64,000 bases of DNA, from positions 2,542,001-2,606,000 of the forward strand of contig CM074704.1 in the NCBI GenBank assembly GCA_037367355.1, read 5' to 3'. Shown piece by piece: positions 21,701 through 31,600 of this stretch (positions within the stretch are counted from its first letter, which is position 1; each line of letters starts with the position of its first letter). The notes beneath the pieces are model-generated. The model did not search any database, was not told the DNA's origin, and saw only the letters and a list, made by a program, of their open reading frames with translations. The position numbers and the translations under genes are program-made. This DNA is from Neoscytalidium dimidiatum. Its lineage: Eukaryota > Ascomycota > Dothideomycetes > Botryosphaeriales > Botryosphaeriaceae.

Positions 21701-23323
21701 CTCGCGCGAAGCCGGTGCCGGACGCTGTCGGCGCAAATGCTTGCGGCAGAAGGCCTGATGTTGTACCCGCGTATGGGCTTGAAGCATTTGTCCGGAGCGC
21801 GAAAGTGCGGTATGGAATACGCCGTGGGCCCCTCCAGACGAGGACTTCGGCTGTCCACGATGCTCCCAAGATAAGCACTATTGTACGCGCAGAAGTGGCT
21901 GAAAGTCAAAATGGAAGCTAGACCGCCGCAGCACACGCGCCAGACACCGTGCTTCTTCGCAGGGCGCGCGTAGTTGGGCCAGCCTTACTGCTCACGGGTC
22001 GCTGGTGGCCATCAGGCATCCACGCTGGGCTCGGGACGACCCTCTCTTCCGTCGAAGCCTTCCTGGTCACCGCCAATGCAGCCGGCGATCAGAAGCCAAT
22101 GTCTGCCTCACCCGAGCGGTCCTGAGTCAGTGGATGATGCGATGTCCGGCTTGCGGTCACCGTGCACTGCGCACCACACAGCTCTGCCAGCAAAGCGGAT
22201 CTCCTCGGGCGAGAAAGCATCCAGACTGGGCATCGGGCCCTCTTGGGACCTAGCCAAGGATGGTAGCACCGGGCCCAAGGCGGACAGGGGGGGCTACAGG
22301 ACGGGAGGTGCGCCAGTCCCGCTGTCGGGGTCTGGTTGGCGGTCGGCCGGCGTGGGGTCTCTGGGGAGAGGCAGGGCGTAGTACATTGCCGATTCGTCGA
22401 GTAGCACGACGGCCAACGGGAAGAAAAGCATGGACAGTTGAAGAACGTGTCCGGGCCGGCGGGCCACTGCTCCTCCTGGACATCTGCGCTGGTATAACTG
22501 CTTCAGCTCACTATCGCGGGGCCCATGTATCGCAGTGCTATGCAGGTAGATAAGAACCACCGGCAGGCTGGGTCGGCGATCTAGAACAGCGGCAGAATAC
22601 GCGTGGGATCAGGGTTCGAGCGCGGACGAGTGACAGGTCATTCACGGGGCATGGCCCGAAGAAGCACTGAATCAGATTATCGGCCGCTTCCAGCACTGGC
22701 TCCTCCCATGCCCATGGTTTCCAGGTCGCTCTTCTGCGTCTTGCGGCTTAGTGCCAGGCACAGTCTCCATACCGTGGGGACTCGACCGTCCCCGCTTTTT
22801 CTGCTTTTTCGTTAGCGCACAGCAGCAGCCCTGTGTTTCCCTCTGGCCTCGCAATGCACTGCTGCCCTATCGTAGGCCTGGGTGTGCTGAAGAGCTGCTG
22901 GGAGACAACGACCGGCGGCGTGGGCTTACCTGGTCCACAGGCAGGCGGTTCTCTCAGTCGCAGCTCGCAGGTCGAGGCATCGGAACGTGCAGCAGAGCGA
23001 GGCCAAGGCCCGTCAAGCAGTGGCTCACCTACTCTTGCCCCAACTTCCTCAAAAGTGCACAATCATGGGTCCGGCAGCACCCTGGTACTTAAGTGCGCGT
23101 CACCGTCGCATCCGCCGTTCCCTGCGACTCCTACTCTCCCCCTCCAACTTCCCACGCTCGCTTCACCCACTCCCATGTCCACTCGTTCGCCGCACCGGAT
23201 CTCCCACGCAGCAGACGCAGACGCAGACACACACACACAGACACAGAGACGCAAACACGCGGATAGACAAGCGAAGATCCCTCCCCATCTCCAGCAAGAA
23301 GTATCAAGCAGCAAGCAGCGGCC
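18777..23323. other. 4.5-kb gene-poor GC-rich region
   Basis: Both strands carry many overlapping open frames of 60-160 codons, as expected by chance in GC-rich DNA. None shows a recognisable domain, consistent third-codon bias or a convincing intron. The first ~500 bp is AT-richer and likely 3' flank of the SET gene. CA-type microsatellite sequence lies near 23217-23250, in the probable 5' leader of the next gene. A lineage-specific gene cannot be excluded. Confidence 0.45.
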
Positions 23324-23733
23324 ATGCGTACCGTCACCCTGCTGATTGCCACGGTTTTTGCCGCCGGCGCCGCTACGGCGCGGTCCTCTGGCGGCTGCGA
23401 CGAGAAGTGCGACGCGGCCTACAGCTCGTGCATGACGGTATGACCCGCTGGCCCCCTCGTTCCTGGAAGTGCGCCCACTCTGATCCGGCTCACAGGGGTG
23501 CCAGAGCAACCCGGCCTGCATCGACCCTTGTAAGCGTGACACTTGTATGGTAAGCAGTTCTCCCATCTTGGGTGGGGTGCAGAGGGCGAGCGGTGTGAAG
23601 AGGAACGGGTGGCTAATGTGTCATGGCCGTCCAGAAGATCTCGATCGTGCGTGAATGCCTCAGTCTCCTTCGATGCAGGATGGGAATCTGACCCGGCCCG
23701 CAGTGCTCCGAATGCTGGGCCCCGTGCCAGTAA
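23324..23733 (+). CDS. Ten-cysteine small secreted protein (65 residues)
   Basis: Three exons: 23324-23437, 23496-23549 and 23704-23733, with introns of 58 bp (GTATGA..CAG) and 154 bp (GTAAGC..CTGAC..CAG). The start ATG has a favourable context (GCGGCCATGC). Exon 1 encodes a signal peptide (MRTVTLLIATVFAAGAATA) and then GGCDEKCDAAYSSCMT; exon 2 encodes GCQSNPACIDPCKRDTCM; exon 3 encodes CSECWAPCQ and a stop. All three introns/exon joins are in phase 0 and each exon adds evenly spaced cysteines, ten in a mature peptide of about 46 residues, which strongly supports the model. The size, signal and cysteine density are those of small secreted cysteine-rich proteins (candidate effectors or antimicrobial peptides) of plant-associated fungi. 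I know no exact family. Choosing another third-exon acceptor would change only the last nine residues. Confidence 0.72.
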
Positions 23734-25319
23734 AGAAACACGAAAAAAATAAAACGAAAAAAAAAGGCGGCCCCTCACAGCCTCGGCGGGCGGGAGCGTC
23801 TAGAACGGCTGCTAGAGGGTTGGCCCGTGATACGGCAGGTTCTTTTTCTGCTGAAGATCACTCGGTGGAAGCGGAATAGCTGGATGGAGAACAGAACTGG
23901 CGGTGGAAGGGCACTACGCTGACAGCACTCGAATGCTGGAGTGCTCAGTGGTTTCGGGCCGCAGAGGAGGGGCAACGTGGGTAAAGCACCGTAGGCGAGG
24001 CTAGTGATGAGGACCAGAAATGCACCCTTTCTCTTCTTTCCCTGCCTGACGTCGTTCGCACTCCCGCCAGCTGCCGTGATGGAAGTGCCCAGAGGAGAGG
24101 AGCTGGAGCCGGACCGATGAGCTCGGCGGCAGCATGATTGAGACCATCCTGTGAGGGCCAGAAGACGGGAAAGCTCGATGCAGGCCCGGGGTCCGGGGTG
24201 CGGCTGGAAGGCCGGGACGGATGAGAATGGATGGGCGATGCAAGGAGAGGGCCACTTCGGCGGAGCGCAAGAGCAGCAAGCGGTTCTGGTGACGGCAAAG
24301 CAGCAGTTTTCGTTCGACGAGAGAGGCGTCTTGGGTGCGTCGAGCCCACTCGCAGGACGTTGGCAGAGCAATCGGCGGGGAAGCGCGAGCGAACCCTAGA
24401 TTTAGCTACTGTGCCACGACCCGATTGGATGAGGCGCAGCGAGGCGGGTCCGCCCTGCGAGAAAGAACAACTGGCAGCGCAGTGCCACCGAGGCGAGACG
24501 AAACGAGACGAGACGAGCTGCCACCAGCCTCGCGTTGACGCAGCCGTGGCCGTGGCCGTGGCCGTGGCCGTGGCAGTGGCAGCCTGAGGCCAGCCGCGCG
24601 GGTGTTGTTTCAAAGCGTCGCGAATGACACGCATATCCTTATACAGGGGTCAAAGCAAAGCACCCGTCTATTAGACGGCTCTATAGCTAGCAGCTCGCGC
24701 AGCTCCCTCGCGTCCGGCCGATTTCTCCCCCAGCTCCAGCTCCCAGCTCCCCGTGTGCGATGTGCCCTCGCCCGTCGGACCCTCGGCCGCAGCAGCACCG
24801 TCGCCGTCCACTCAGTGCACGTACTGTACGTACGTACGTATTGTTTAGCTGCACATGCGTGTGTGCTCTCATACAATGCGTATTGTACAGACAGCGCAGG
24901 GTCAGTGTCGGTGTCAGTGCCAGCGCCAGGCGGCGAGGCGGAAATTGGAGCAGTCTGACCTGCCGAACACGGTGACGCGGAGTTTGATGAGCAGCAGCCC
25001 CGGCGAAGACTCTAGAAGGAAATAAGCTCCCCGCGGCTGAAGCTGCGAGTGCGGCCCACGGCCCCGGCGCCGCTGGCCGCTGCCACAGCGCGTTCCCCGC
25101 ACGCTCAACGGCGACGACTTTCAGCCAGAGCCGGCTTGGGAAGGCGGTGAGTGGCTTCCGGCAGAAAGACGCCGGGTAACTGCCACCGTGGTCACAAGCA
25201 GCTCGCGCGCCCTCTATTTCAACCGCTTCTCCACCTCGTCCTCTTACTTTTCGTTGATCACTCGACTTTCTGCCATTGGCCATCGCCCTTGCTTGTACAC
25301 GCAGCAAGCGGACTCCACC
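23734..25319. other. Intergenic and calnexin promoter region
   Basis: GC-rich, with a short poly-A/AAAAC stretch near 23740-23765, a GGCCGT hexanucleotide run near 24544-24577 and a GTAC repeat near 24823-24841. The last few hundred bases lie upstream of calnexin and are pyrimidine-rich (near 25220-25260), as is usual for well-expressed fungal genes. Open frames here look like GC shadows. Confidence 0.45.
24544..24577 (+). repeat. GGCCGT hexanucleotide repeat
   Basis: About five to six copies of GGCCGT/GGCAGT in tandem in the intergenic region between the small secreted protein and calnexin genes. Confidence 0.85.
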
Positions 25320-27386
25320 ATGCGCGCCAACATCCTCCCCATCGCGCTACTCAGCGCTGCTGCTGTCCGCGCCGACGAAGCTTCGTCCTCGACCTCGACC
25401 TCGGCTGTCGAGAAGCCCACCTTTACTGTGCGTAGCTGCCCGTCCGCTCCCCGTCTCGAGCTGCAGAGCCGTCCAGAGCTGACCATCTCCCACCCAGCCC
25501 ACCACCATCACCGCGCCTTTCCTCGAGCAGTTCACCGACGACTGGGAAGACCGCTGGAAGGTTTCGCACGCCAAGAAGGAGAACACCGAGGAGGAATGGG
25601 CCTACGTCGGTACCTGGTCCGTCGAGGAGCCTACCGTCTTCAAGGGCATTGAGGGCGACAAGGGTCTGGTCATCAAGGACAAGGCTGCTCACCACGCCAT
25701 CTCCGCCAAGTTCCCCAAGGCTGTTGACAATACCGACAACACCCTCGTCGTCCAGTATGAGGTCAAGCTCCAGGGTATGTGCTTTGCCTGTGTAGTCTGG
25801 ACCGAATAGATTTCGGCTAACGCGTTTGTCAGATGGTCTTGAGTGCGGCGGTGCCTACATGAAGCTTCTTCAGGATAACAAGGCTCTCCACCAGGAGGAG
25901 TTCTCCAATGCCTCTCCCTATGTCATCATGTTTGGTCCCGACAAGTGCGGTGCCACCAACAAGGTACGCTCCCCATTGCCACGAGCTGGCTTTTCGCACA
26001 AAATTGCACCAAGCACTTTTAGTGGGACCTTGAAGCGCGCGACAGTGCGACCACGGCACCTTGCAGGTTCGCCAATTGGTGATTGCCTTCATTCCACGCC
26101 GGGCCGCTTTCTGCAATCTCCTGCCGGCTGGCCATGATCCCTTGTGAACACTCGTCTGACGTAATTTCCAGGTTCACTTCATCTTCAAGCACAAGAACCC
26201 CAAGACTGGCGAGTATGAGGAGAAGCACCTCAAGAACCCTCCGTCGGCCCGTATTACCAAGACTTCGGCCCTGTACACTCTCATTGTCAAGCCCGACCAG
26301 ACTTTCGAGATCAAGATCAACGGCGAGTCTATCCGCAACGGTACTCTCCTTGAGGACTTCAACCCCGCTGTTAACCCCCCGGCCGAGATCGACGACCCCA
26401 ATGACAGCAAGCCCGATGATTGGGTTGATACCGCCAAGATTCCTGACCCTGAGGCGAAGAAGCCTGATGACTGGGATGAGGACGCTCCCTACGAGATTGT
26501 CGACGAGGAGGCCGAGAAGCCCGATGATTGGCTGGAGGATGAGCCTACTACCATCCCCGATCCTGAGGCCGAGAAGCCTGAAGACTGGGACGACGAGGAG
26601 GATGGTGACTGGATTCCTCCTACCGTTCCCAACCCGAAGTGCGACGAGGTTTCTGGATGTGGCCCGTGGTCTCCTCCTATGAAGAAGAACCCTGCCTACA
26701 AGGGCAAGTGGACCGCTCCTCTCATTGACAACCCGGATTACAAGGGCCCGTGGGCTCCCCGCAAGATCACCAACCCTGACTACTTCGAGGACAAGACCCC
26801 GGCCAACTTTGAGCCCATTGGCGCTGTGAGTGCACGAAAATGTATTGGTGAATGGCACCTGCTAACGTCTTCCTAGATTGGCTTCGAGATCTGGACCATG
26901 CAGAAGGACATTCTCTTCGACAACATCTACGTTGGCCACTCCATTGAGGATGCTAAGAAGCTCCAGGAGGAGACGTACGACGTCAAGATCAAGTTTGAGA
27001 AGGCTGAGGAGGAGGCCAGCAAGCCGAAGAAGGACGACAAGGCCAAGTCTCCTCTCGACCTGAGCTTCAAGGATGACCCGGCCAAGTACGTCAAGGAGCG
27101 CACCGCTCTCTTCTTCGAGCTTCTCCCCAAGGACCCCGTTGGCGCTCTCACCCTGGTGCCTGACATCGCTGGTGGTATCGGTGGTGTCGTCGCTATCCTC
27201 ATCGCTCTCATCGCGGTCGTCGCCACCGGCGGTTCCAAGGCTCCCTCCAAGGAGCAGGTCAAGGCCGCGGCCGACAAGGCCAAGGCCAAGGCTGGTGAGG
27301 CCAAGGACAAGGCGGCTGAGGCGGTCTCGACCGGCGCCGAGAAGGCCGGCGAGGCGACCAAGCGCCAGACCCGTTCTTCTTCGTAG
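25320..27386 (+). CDS. cnx1: Calnexin, ER lectin chaperone
   Basis: Five exons: 25320-25427, 25498-25774, 25833-25963, 26172-26825 and 26877-27386 (559 residues). Calnexin binds monoglucosylated N-glycans on nascent glycoproteins in the ER and retains them until folded. Visible: signal peptide ([18 protein letters not shown]), the lectin domain ([52 protein letters not shown]), the P-domain with four KPDDW-type type-1 repeats and GPWSPP, GKWTAP and GPWAP type-2 repeats (about residues 270-375), the second lectin part after [19 protein letters not shown], and a transmembrane helix near 489-509 followed by a Lys/Ala-rich cytosolic tail. No KDEL, as expected for the membrane-bound form. The third intron (208 bp) is longer than its neighbours. 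Start chosen for the CACCATGC context. Confidence 0.97.
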
Positions 27387-27950
27387 GGGGAGAGAGCATG
27401 GTGGTGCAATGGCAGAAGTCGATGGACAACCAAAATTCTAGCAGCGTGCTCACTTTCGGAGTTCACGGTGAAAGCGGGTATTGATACGACGGGTGTGTTA
27501 TAGTTATACTTGGGTAAATGGATTTTTCATTACTACCCTTTCGTGCACCTGAAAGTGGAATGTTATAGCGACGACGCGATTGTCAGCGGCGCTACGTAAC
27601 AATATCACGGTGACGAGCGTGTTTATGATGTTGCCGAATCGGGAAGGCGTATGCGCTGAGGCGGCTGGCGGCGGAGGACTTGGATGGTTTGGCCGACGGC
27701 GGAGAACGGCGTGTCACCGCGAGCGAGCAGGGGCCCCTTGGCCGCCTTTGACCCTCGGTTGCTATCGTCCCCACGCCTCCGCTAGCCGGCAGCTTCATGC
27801 TTAAGCCGAGCATCACCTCGCTCGCCAGCTCGCCTTCTCCCCTCACGAACATCGTCGAGTGCCCGGCTGTCAAGTGCGCGCCTCGTTCTTCCTTCTCACC
27901 GGCTTCTCAATTGATCCCTTGTGTTACGAGCCCAACGCTGCCTCCAGACA
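27387..27950. other. Intergenic spacer between calnexin and MMSDH
   Basis: Holds the calnexin 3' UTR and the promoter of the downstream gene; pyrimidine-rich from about 27820. No other feature seen. Confidence 0.5.
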
Positions 27951-30293
27951 ATGGCCGGACGCCGCCTGCTCGCACGGAACTTCCCCGCTCTCGCCTCCCG
28001 CACTCCCGCAGTCCCCAGAGCAGCAGCAGCTTACCTCCCAGCACGAACAATGGCTTCCTCCTCGAAGGCCTCGGTTAGCCGCGTGGCTACACGCCGCCTG
28101 CATGCCACCGCACAGCACCTGAAGCCCGCCGCCACCACGACGGCGGCCTCAACGGTCGATTCCTACCCGACGACGCACGACGCGGTGGCCGAGCCGCTGG
28201 ACACGCAGAACTTCCTGGACAACGCATTCGTGCCGTCCAAGGCCACGCAGTGGATCGACCTGCACGACCCGGCGACGAACAACCTGGTGACGCGGGTGCC
28301 GCAGAGCACGGACGAGGAGCTCGCCGCGGCGGTCGACAGCGCGGCGCGGGCCTTCCCGGCGTGGAGGGACACGACGCTGCTGCACCGCCAGCAGGTCATG
28401 TTCCGCTTCACCGCGCTGATCCGCGAGCACTGGGACCGCCTGGCGGCCAGCATCACGCTGGAGCAGGGCAAGACGTTCGCGGACGCCAAGGGCGACGTGC
28501 TGAGGGGCCTGCAGGTCGCCGAGACGGCCTGCGGCATCACCACCCAGCTGACCGGCGAGGTGCTCGAGGTCAGCAAGGACATGGAGACCAGGACGTACCG
28601 CGAGCCGTTGGGCGTGACGGCGGCGATTTGCCCGTTCAGTGAGTAGCTGGAGAAGACCCAAACTCTTGTCCCCCCCTCCCTCACCCCGCGTTGCGTGTTC
28701 GTCTATCGGGCGGTGGAGGAGAAGGAGGAGAGGGAACACAAGTGACTGATTGCTCTTCTTTTCTTTTCTCCCCACACGCAGACTTCCCCGCCATGATCCC
28801 CCTCTGGTCGATCCCCATCGCGACGGTGACGGGCAACACGCTGGTCATCAAGCCCTCGGAGCGCGACCCGGGCGCGTGCATGATCCTGGCCGAGCTGGTC
28901 GAGAAGGCCGGGTTCCCGCCGGGCGTGGTCAACATCGTGCACGGCGCGGCCAAGACGGTCGACTTCCTGCTGGACGAGCCGCGCATCAAGGCCATCAGCT
29001 TCGTCGGCAGCAACAAGGCGGGCGAGTACATCTACGCGCGCGCGTCGGCCAACGGCAAGCGCTGCCAGGCCAACCTCGGCGCCAAGAACCACGCCGCCGT
29101 CATGCCCGACTGCAACAAGAACCACGCGCTCAACGCCATCGCCGGCGCCGCGTTCGGCGCCGCGGGCCAGCGCTGCATGGCGCTCAGCGCGCTCGTGCTG
29201 GTCGGCGAGACGAAGGACTGGGTGCACGAGATCGCCGAGCGCGCCAAGGCCCTGAACGTGAACGGCGGCTTCGAGCCCGGCGCCGACCTGGGCCCCGTCA
29301 TCAGCCCGGAGGCGAAGAGGCGGATCGAGGACCTCATCGCGAGCGCCGAGGAGGAGGGCGCGACCATCCTGCTGGACGGCAGGGGGTACAAGCCGGAGAA
29401 GTATCCCAACGGCAACTGGGTGAGCGATAATCCTTTGCGGGAGATAGAGAGAGAGAGAGAGAGAGAGTGTGTGTGTGTGTGTGTGTGGACGTGTTCGAGG
29501 AAAAGGAAGACTGATGGATATGTGACTTTAGGTCGGCCCCACCATCATCACGAACGTCAAGCCGCACATGCGCTGCTACACGGAGGAGATCTTCGGCCCC
29601 GTCCTCGTCTGCTTGAACGTGGATACCGTCGATGATGCGATCAACATGATCAACGCGAATGAGTATGGCAACGGTGCTGCCATCTTCACTCGCTCAGGTC
29701 CGACTGCGGAGCGCTTCAGGAACGAAATTGAGCCCGGCCAGGTTGGCATCAATGTAAGTGATCCCTTTTGCCCTGAGGAATCATCGTGATTTGCGGCGAG
29801 GAGAATGGATGGTGCATCTCCTTAAGGATTGGAGGCAGCTGCCTGGGAGTATCTGGGAACGTCTGTGTTCGAAAGGCTGCTTCATCCCTCAGTGGAAGTC
29901 TTCTGGCGGTTGTCTCCGAACGGTTGTATCCTTGAAGATATCTGCAGTCCGGAAGAGCCTCGGCGGAATATCGTCGCCAGTATTTTTACTTCTACCGAGT
30001 CGCGGCCACGAATTCTTGCCAGCTTTGCTCTCCAACACCTTCCTCGCCCACTCCACAGCACCACGATCCAAGATTGGAGCTGACTTGGATGACCACAGGT
30101 GCCGATCCCCGTCCCCATTCCCGTCTTCAGCTTCTCTGGTAACAAGAAGAGCGTCGCCGGCGGTGGCGCTAGCACTTTCTACGGCAAGCCCGGTATCAAC
30201 TTCTACACACAGACGAAGACGGTCACCAGCCTGTGGCGCCACGAGGATGCGCTCGCGCAAAAGGCGAACGTGAACATGCCCACGCAGAGCTAA
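27951..30293 (+). CDS. Methylmalonate-semialdehyde dehydrogenase (acylating), mitochondrial
   Basis: Four exons: 27951-28638, 28782-29419, 29532-29753 and 30099-30293 (580 residues). The enzyme belongs to the aldehyde dehydrogenase superfamily and converts methylmalonate or malonate semialdehyde with NAD+ and CoA to propionyl- or acetyl-CoA in valine, pyrimidine and inositol breakdown. The N-terminal ~55 residues are rich in Arg, Ala and Ser without acids, a mitochondrial targeting sequence. Landmarks are ITLEQGKTFADAKGDV, NFPAMIPLWSIPIA, GNTLVIKPSERDPG, FVGSNKAGEYIY, the catalytic cysteine in GAAGQRCMALS (C361), TEEIFGPVL and the C-terminal FSFSGNKKS with YGKPGINFYTQTKT. The ATG at 27951 follows ACA and gives the longest targeting peptide; internal methionines could serve as alternative starts. 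Intron 2 carries a (GA)n(GT)n microsatellite and intron 3 is unusually long (345 bp). Confidence 0.95.
29446..29487 (+). repeat. (GA)n(GT)n compound microsatellite in an MMSDH intron
   Basis: About ten AGAG units run directly into about ten GTGT units within intron 2 of the dehydrogenase gene. Confidence 0.9.
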
Positions 30294-31600
30294 AAGAACC
30301 GCCTAATCGTTGTCAAGCCGTTTGAGTATAGGAGGCTTGTGGGAGGCGTGGGTGGGATTGTAAACATTCGTCTGGATGTGGGTGCTGTGTGATGTGATAG
30401 GTACGTCTGGACGGATGATCTGGCTCCTATGTGAATGAGGCCTCCCATACTCCGATTTTTGGGATGAGAGGGGAAAATTGACGATGGTTATGAAGGATGG
30501 ATGGACTCCAAGGAAAGGAATTACCACGAAAAGAAGGGCCGCAGATTTTGGCGTTAATCGCGCATACTTACTGGCCGTACACTCAAAATAAGTTCCTGTT
30601 CTGCTACTTCTACACTTTGAAAACGTGAAGAAAACTTTCCAAGGAAAACATTTGATGTCACTTGACCAATCAGCAAAACCCCCCATAATAGACGCCATCA
30701 GGTTTGAACCAGGCTGTCGAGGAAATACTAAGGCACATGCATTAAGGTTTCTGACTCTCATTGGCTATAGTGCTGCAGCTGCAAACCTTGTCAGCCCTCT
30801 CAGCCCTGAGGCTTGCTTGTGAATTGACATTGGCTGTTCTGCGGAAGGCTGAGATTTCTGCTAGACCAGGATTGAAATCTTTGCAGCAACGGCCCCCCAC
30901 GTAATATTTAGAAGTGGTCGCGAATCTCGCAGGGCTGGTTGGCTCAGCTTGCAGTGAAGATAAACTGCTAAATTTAGCGCCCGTCGCAATAAGGTCCGCG
31001 ATGGAGCCGACTCAACCACGAAAACAAGACTTCACAAGGCTGAAAGTCACTTGTAGCGACCGAGAGCTGCCAGCGCTCAAAGGAAAGTAGGAACGGGTTA
31101 AACAAGAGTGCAATCGCGGAGATTGCGAACCACTACAACCACCCTTCTTTCAAGGAGAAACGGTGTTCGCTTTCCTTACACCCATCACCAGCATGTGAAA
31201 TCGACCGAATGCGTCCGATTGGGCGGGCGAGCCTCATGGCTATAGCAGGCTGGTGGCCAGTATCAAGGTCAATCAACCAATGATCTGAAGTCCCTGTGGG
31301 GGCCGAGTTTTGCATTGGTGGGCCTCCTTCAAGGCTTTCTTGAATCTGTCTGCCTTATCATAATGCTGGCGGCTCCCCCCTGGTTCATTTTCCTGGGTCG
31401 GTCGAGCTGCAAGGCAGTTTTTAGACGTCAACGCTGAAAGGCTGTAAGCACCGAGTATGAACGTTTTTGCACCCAGAGCTTTATAAAGACAACGCAATGC
31501 TGTGATATTTCATTCATCGAACATTCATGTTCTCCTTCTCCCCAACTCTAATTTGATTTTATAATTTTCGATTCTCTGAAGGTGGCGTCACCTCAGAAAA
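30294..31600. other. 1.3-kb intergenic region
   Basis: Contains the MMSDH 3' flank and the upstream region of the next gene. Frames present on the minus strand (30761-30303) show no family resemblance. No RNA gene or repeat noticed. Confidence 0.45.

Noticed and set aside
21392..21878. Overlapping frames of 119-160 codons on both strands in the GC-rich gap
   Set aside because: Mutually antisense, Arg-rich and without motifs; expected by chance at this GC content.
26019..26858. A 279-codon minus-strand open frame across calnexin
   Set aside because: It lies antisense to a certain calnexin exon and mirrors its repeated Pro/Asp/Trp codons; no domain of its own.
28149..28775. Long minus-strand frames across the MMSDH gene
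   Set aside because: Arg/Val/Gly-rich shadow translation of a GC-rich exon; no start context, no homology.
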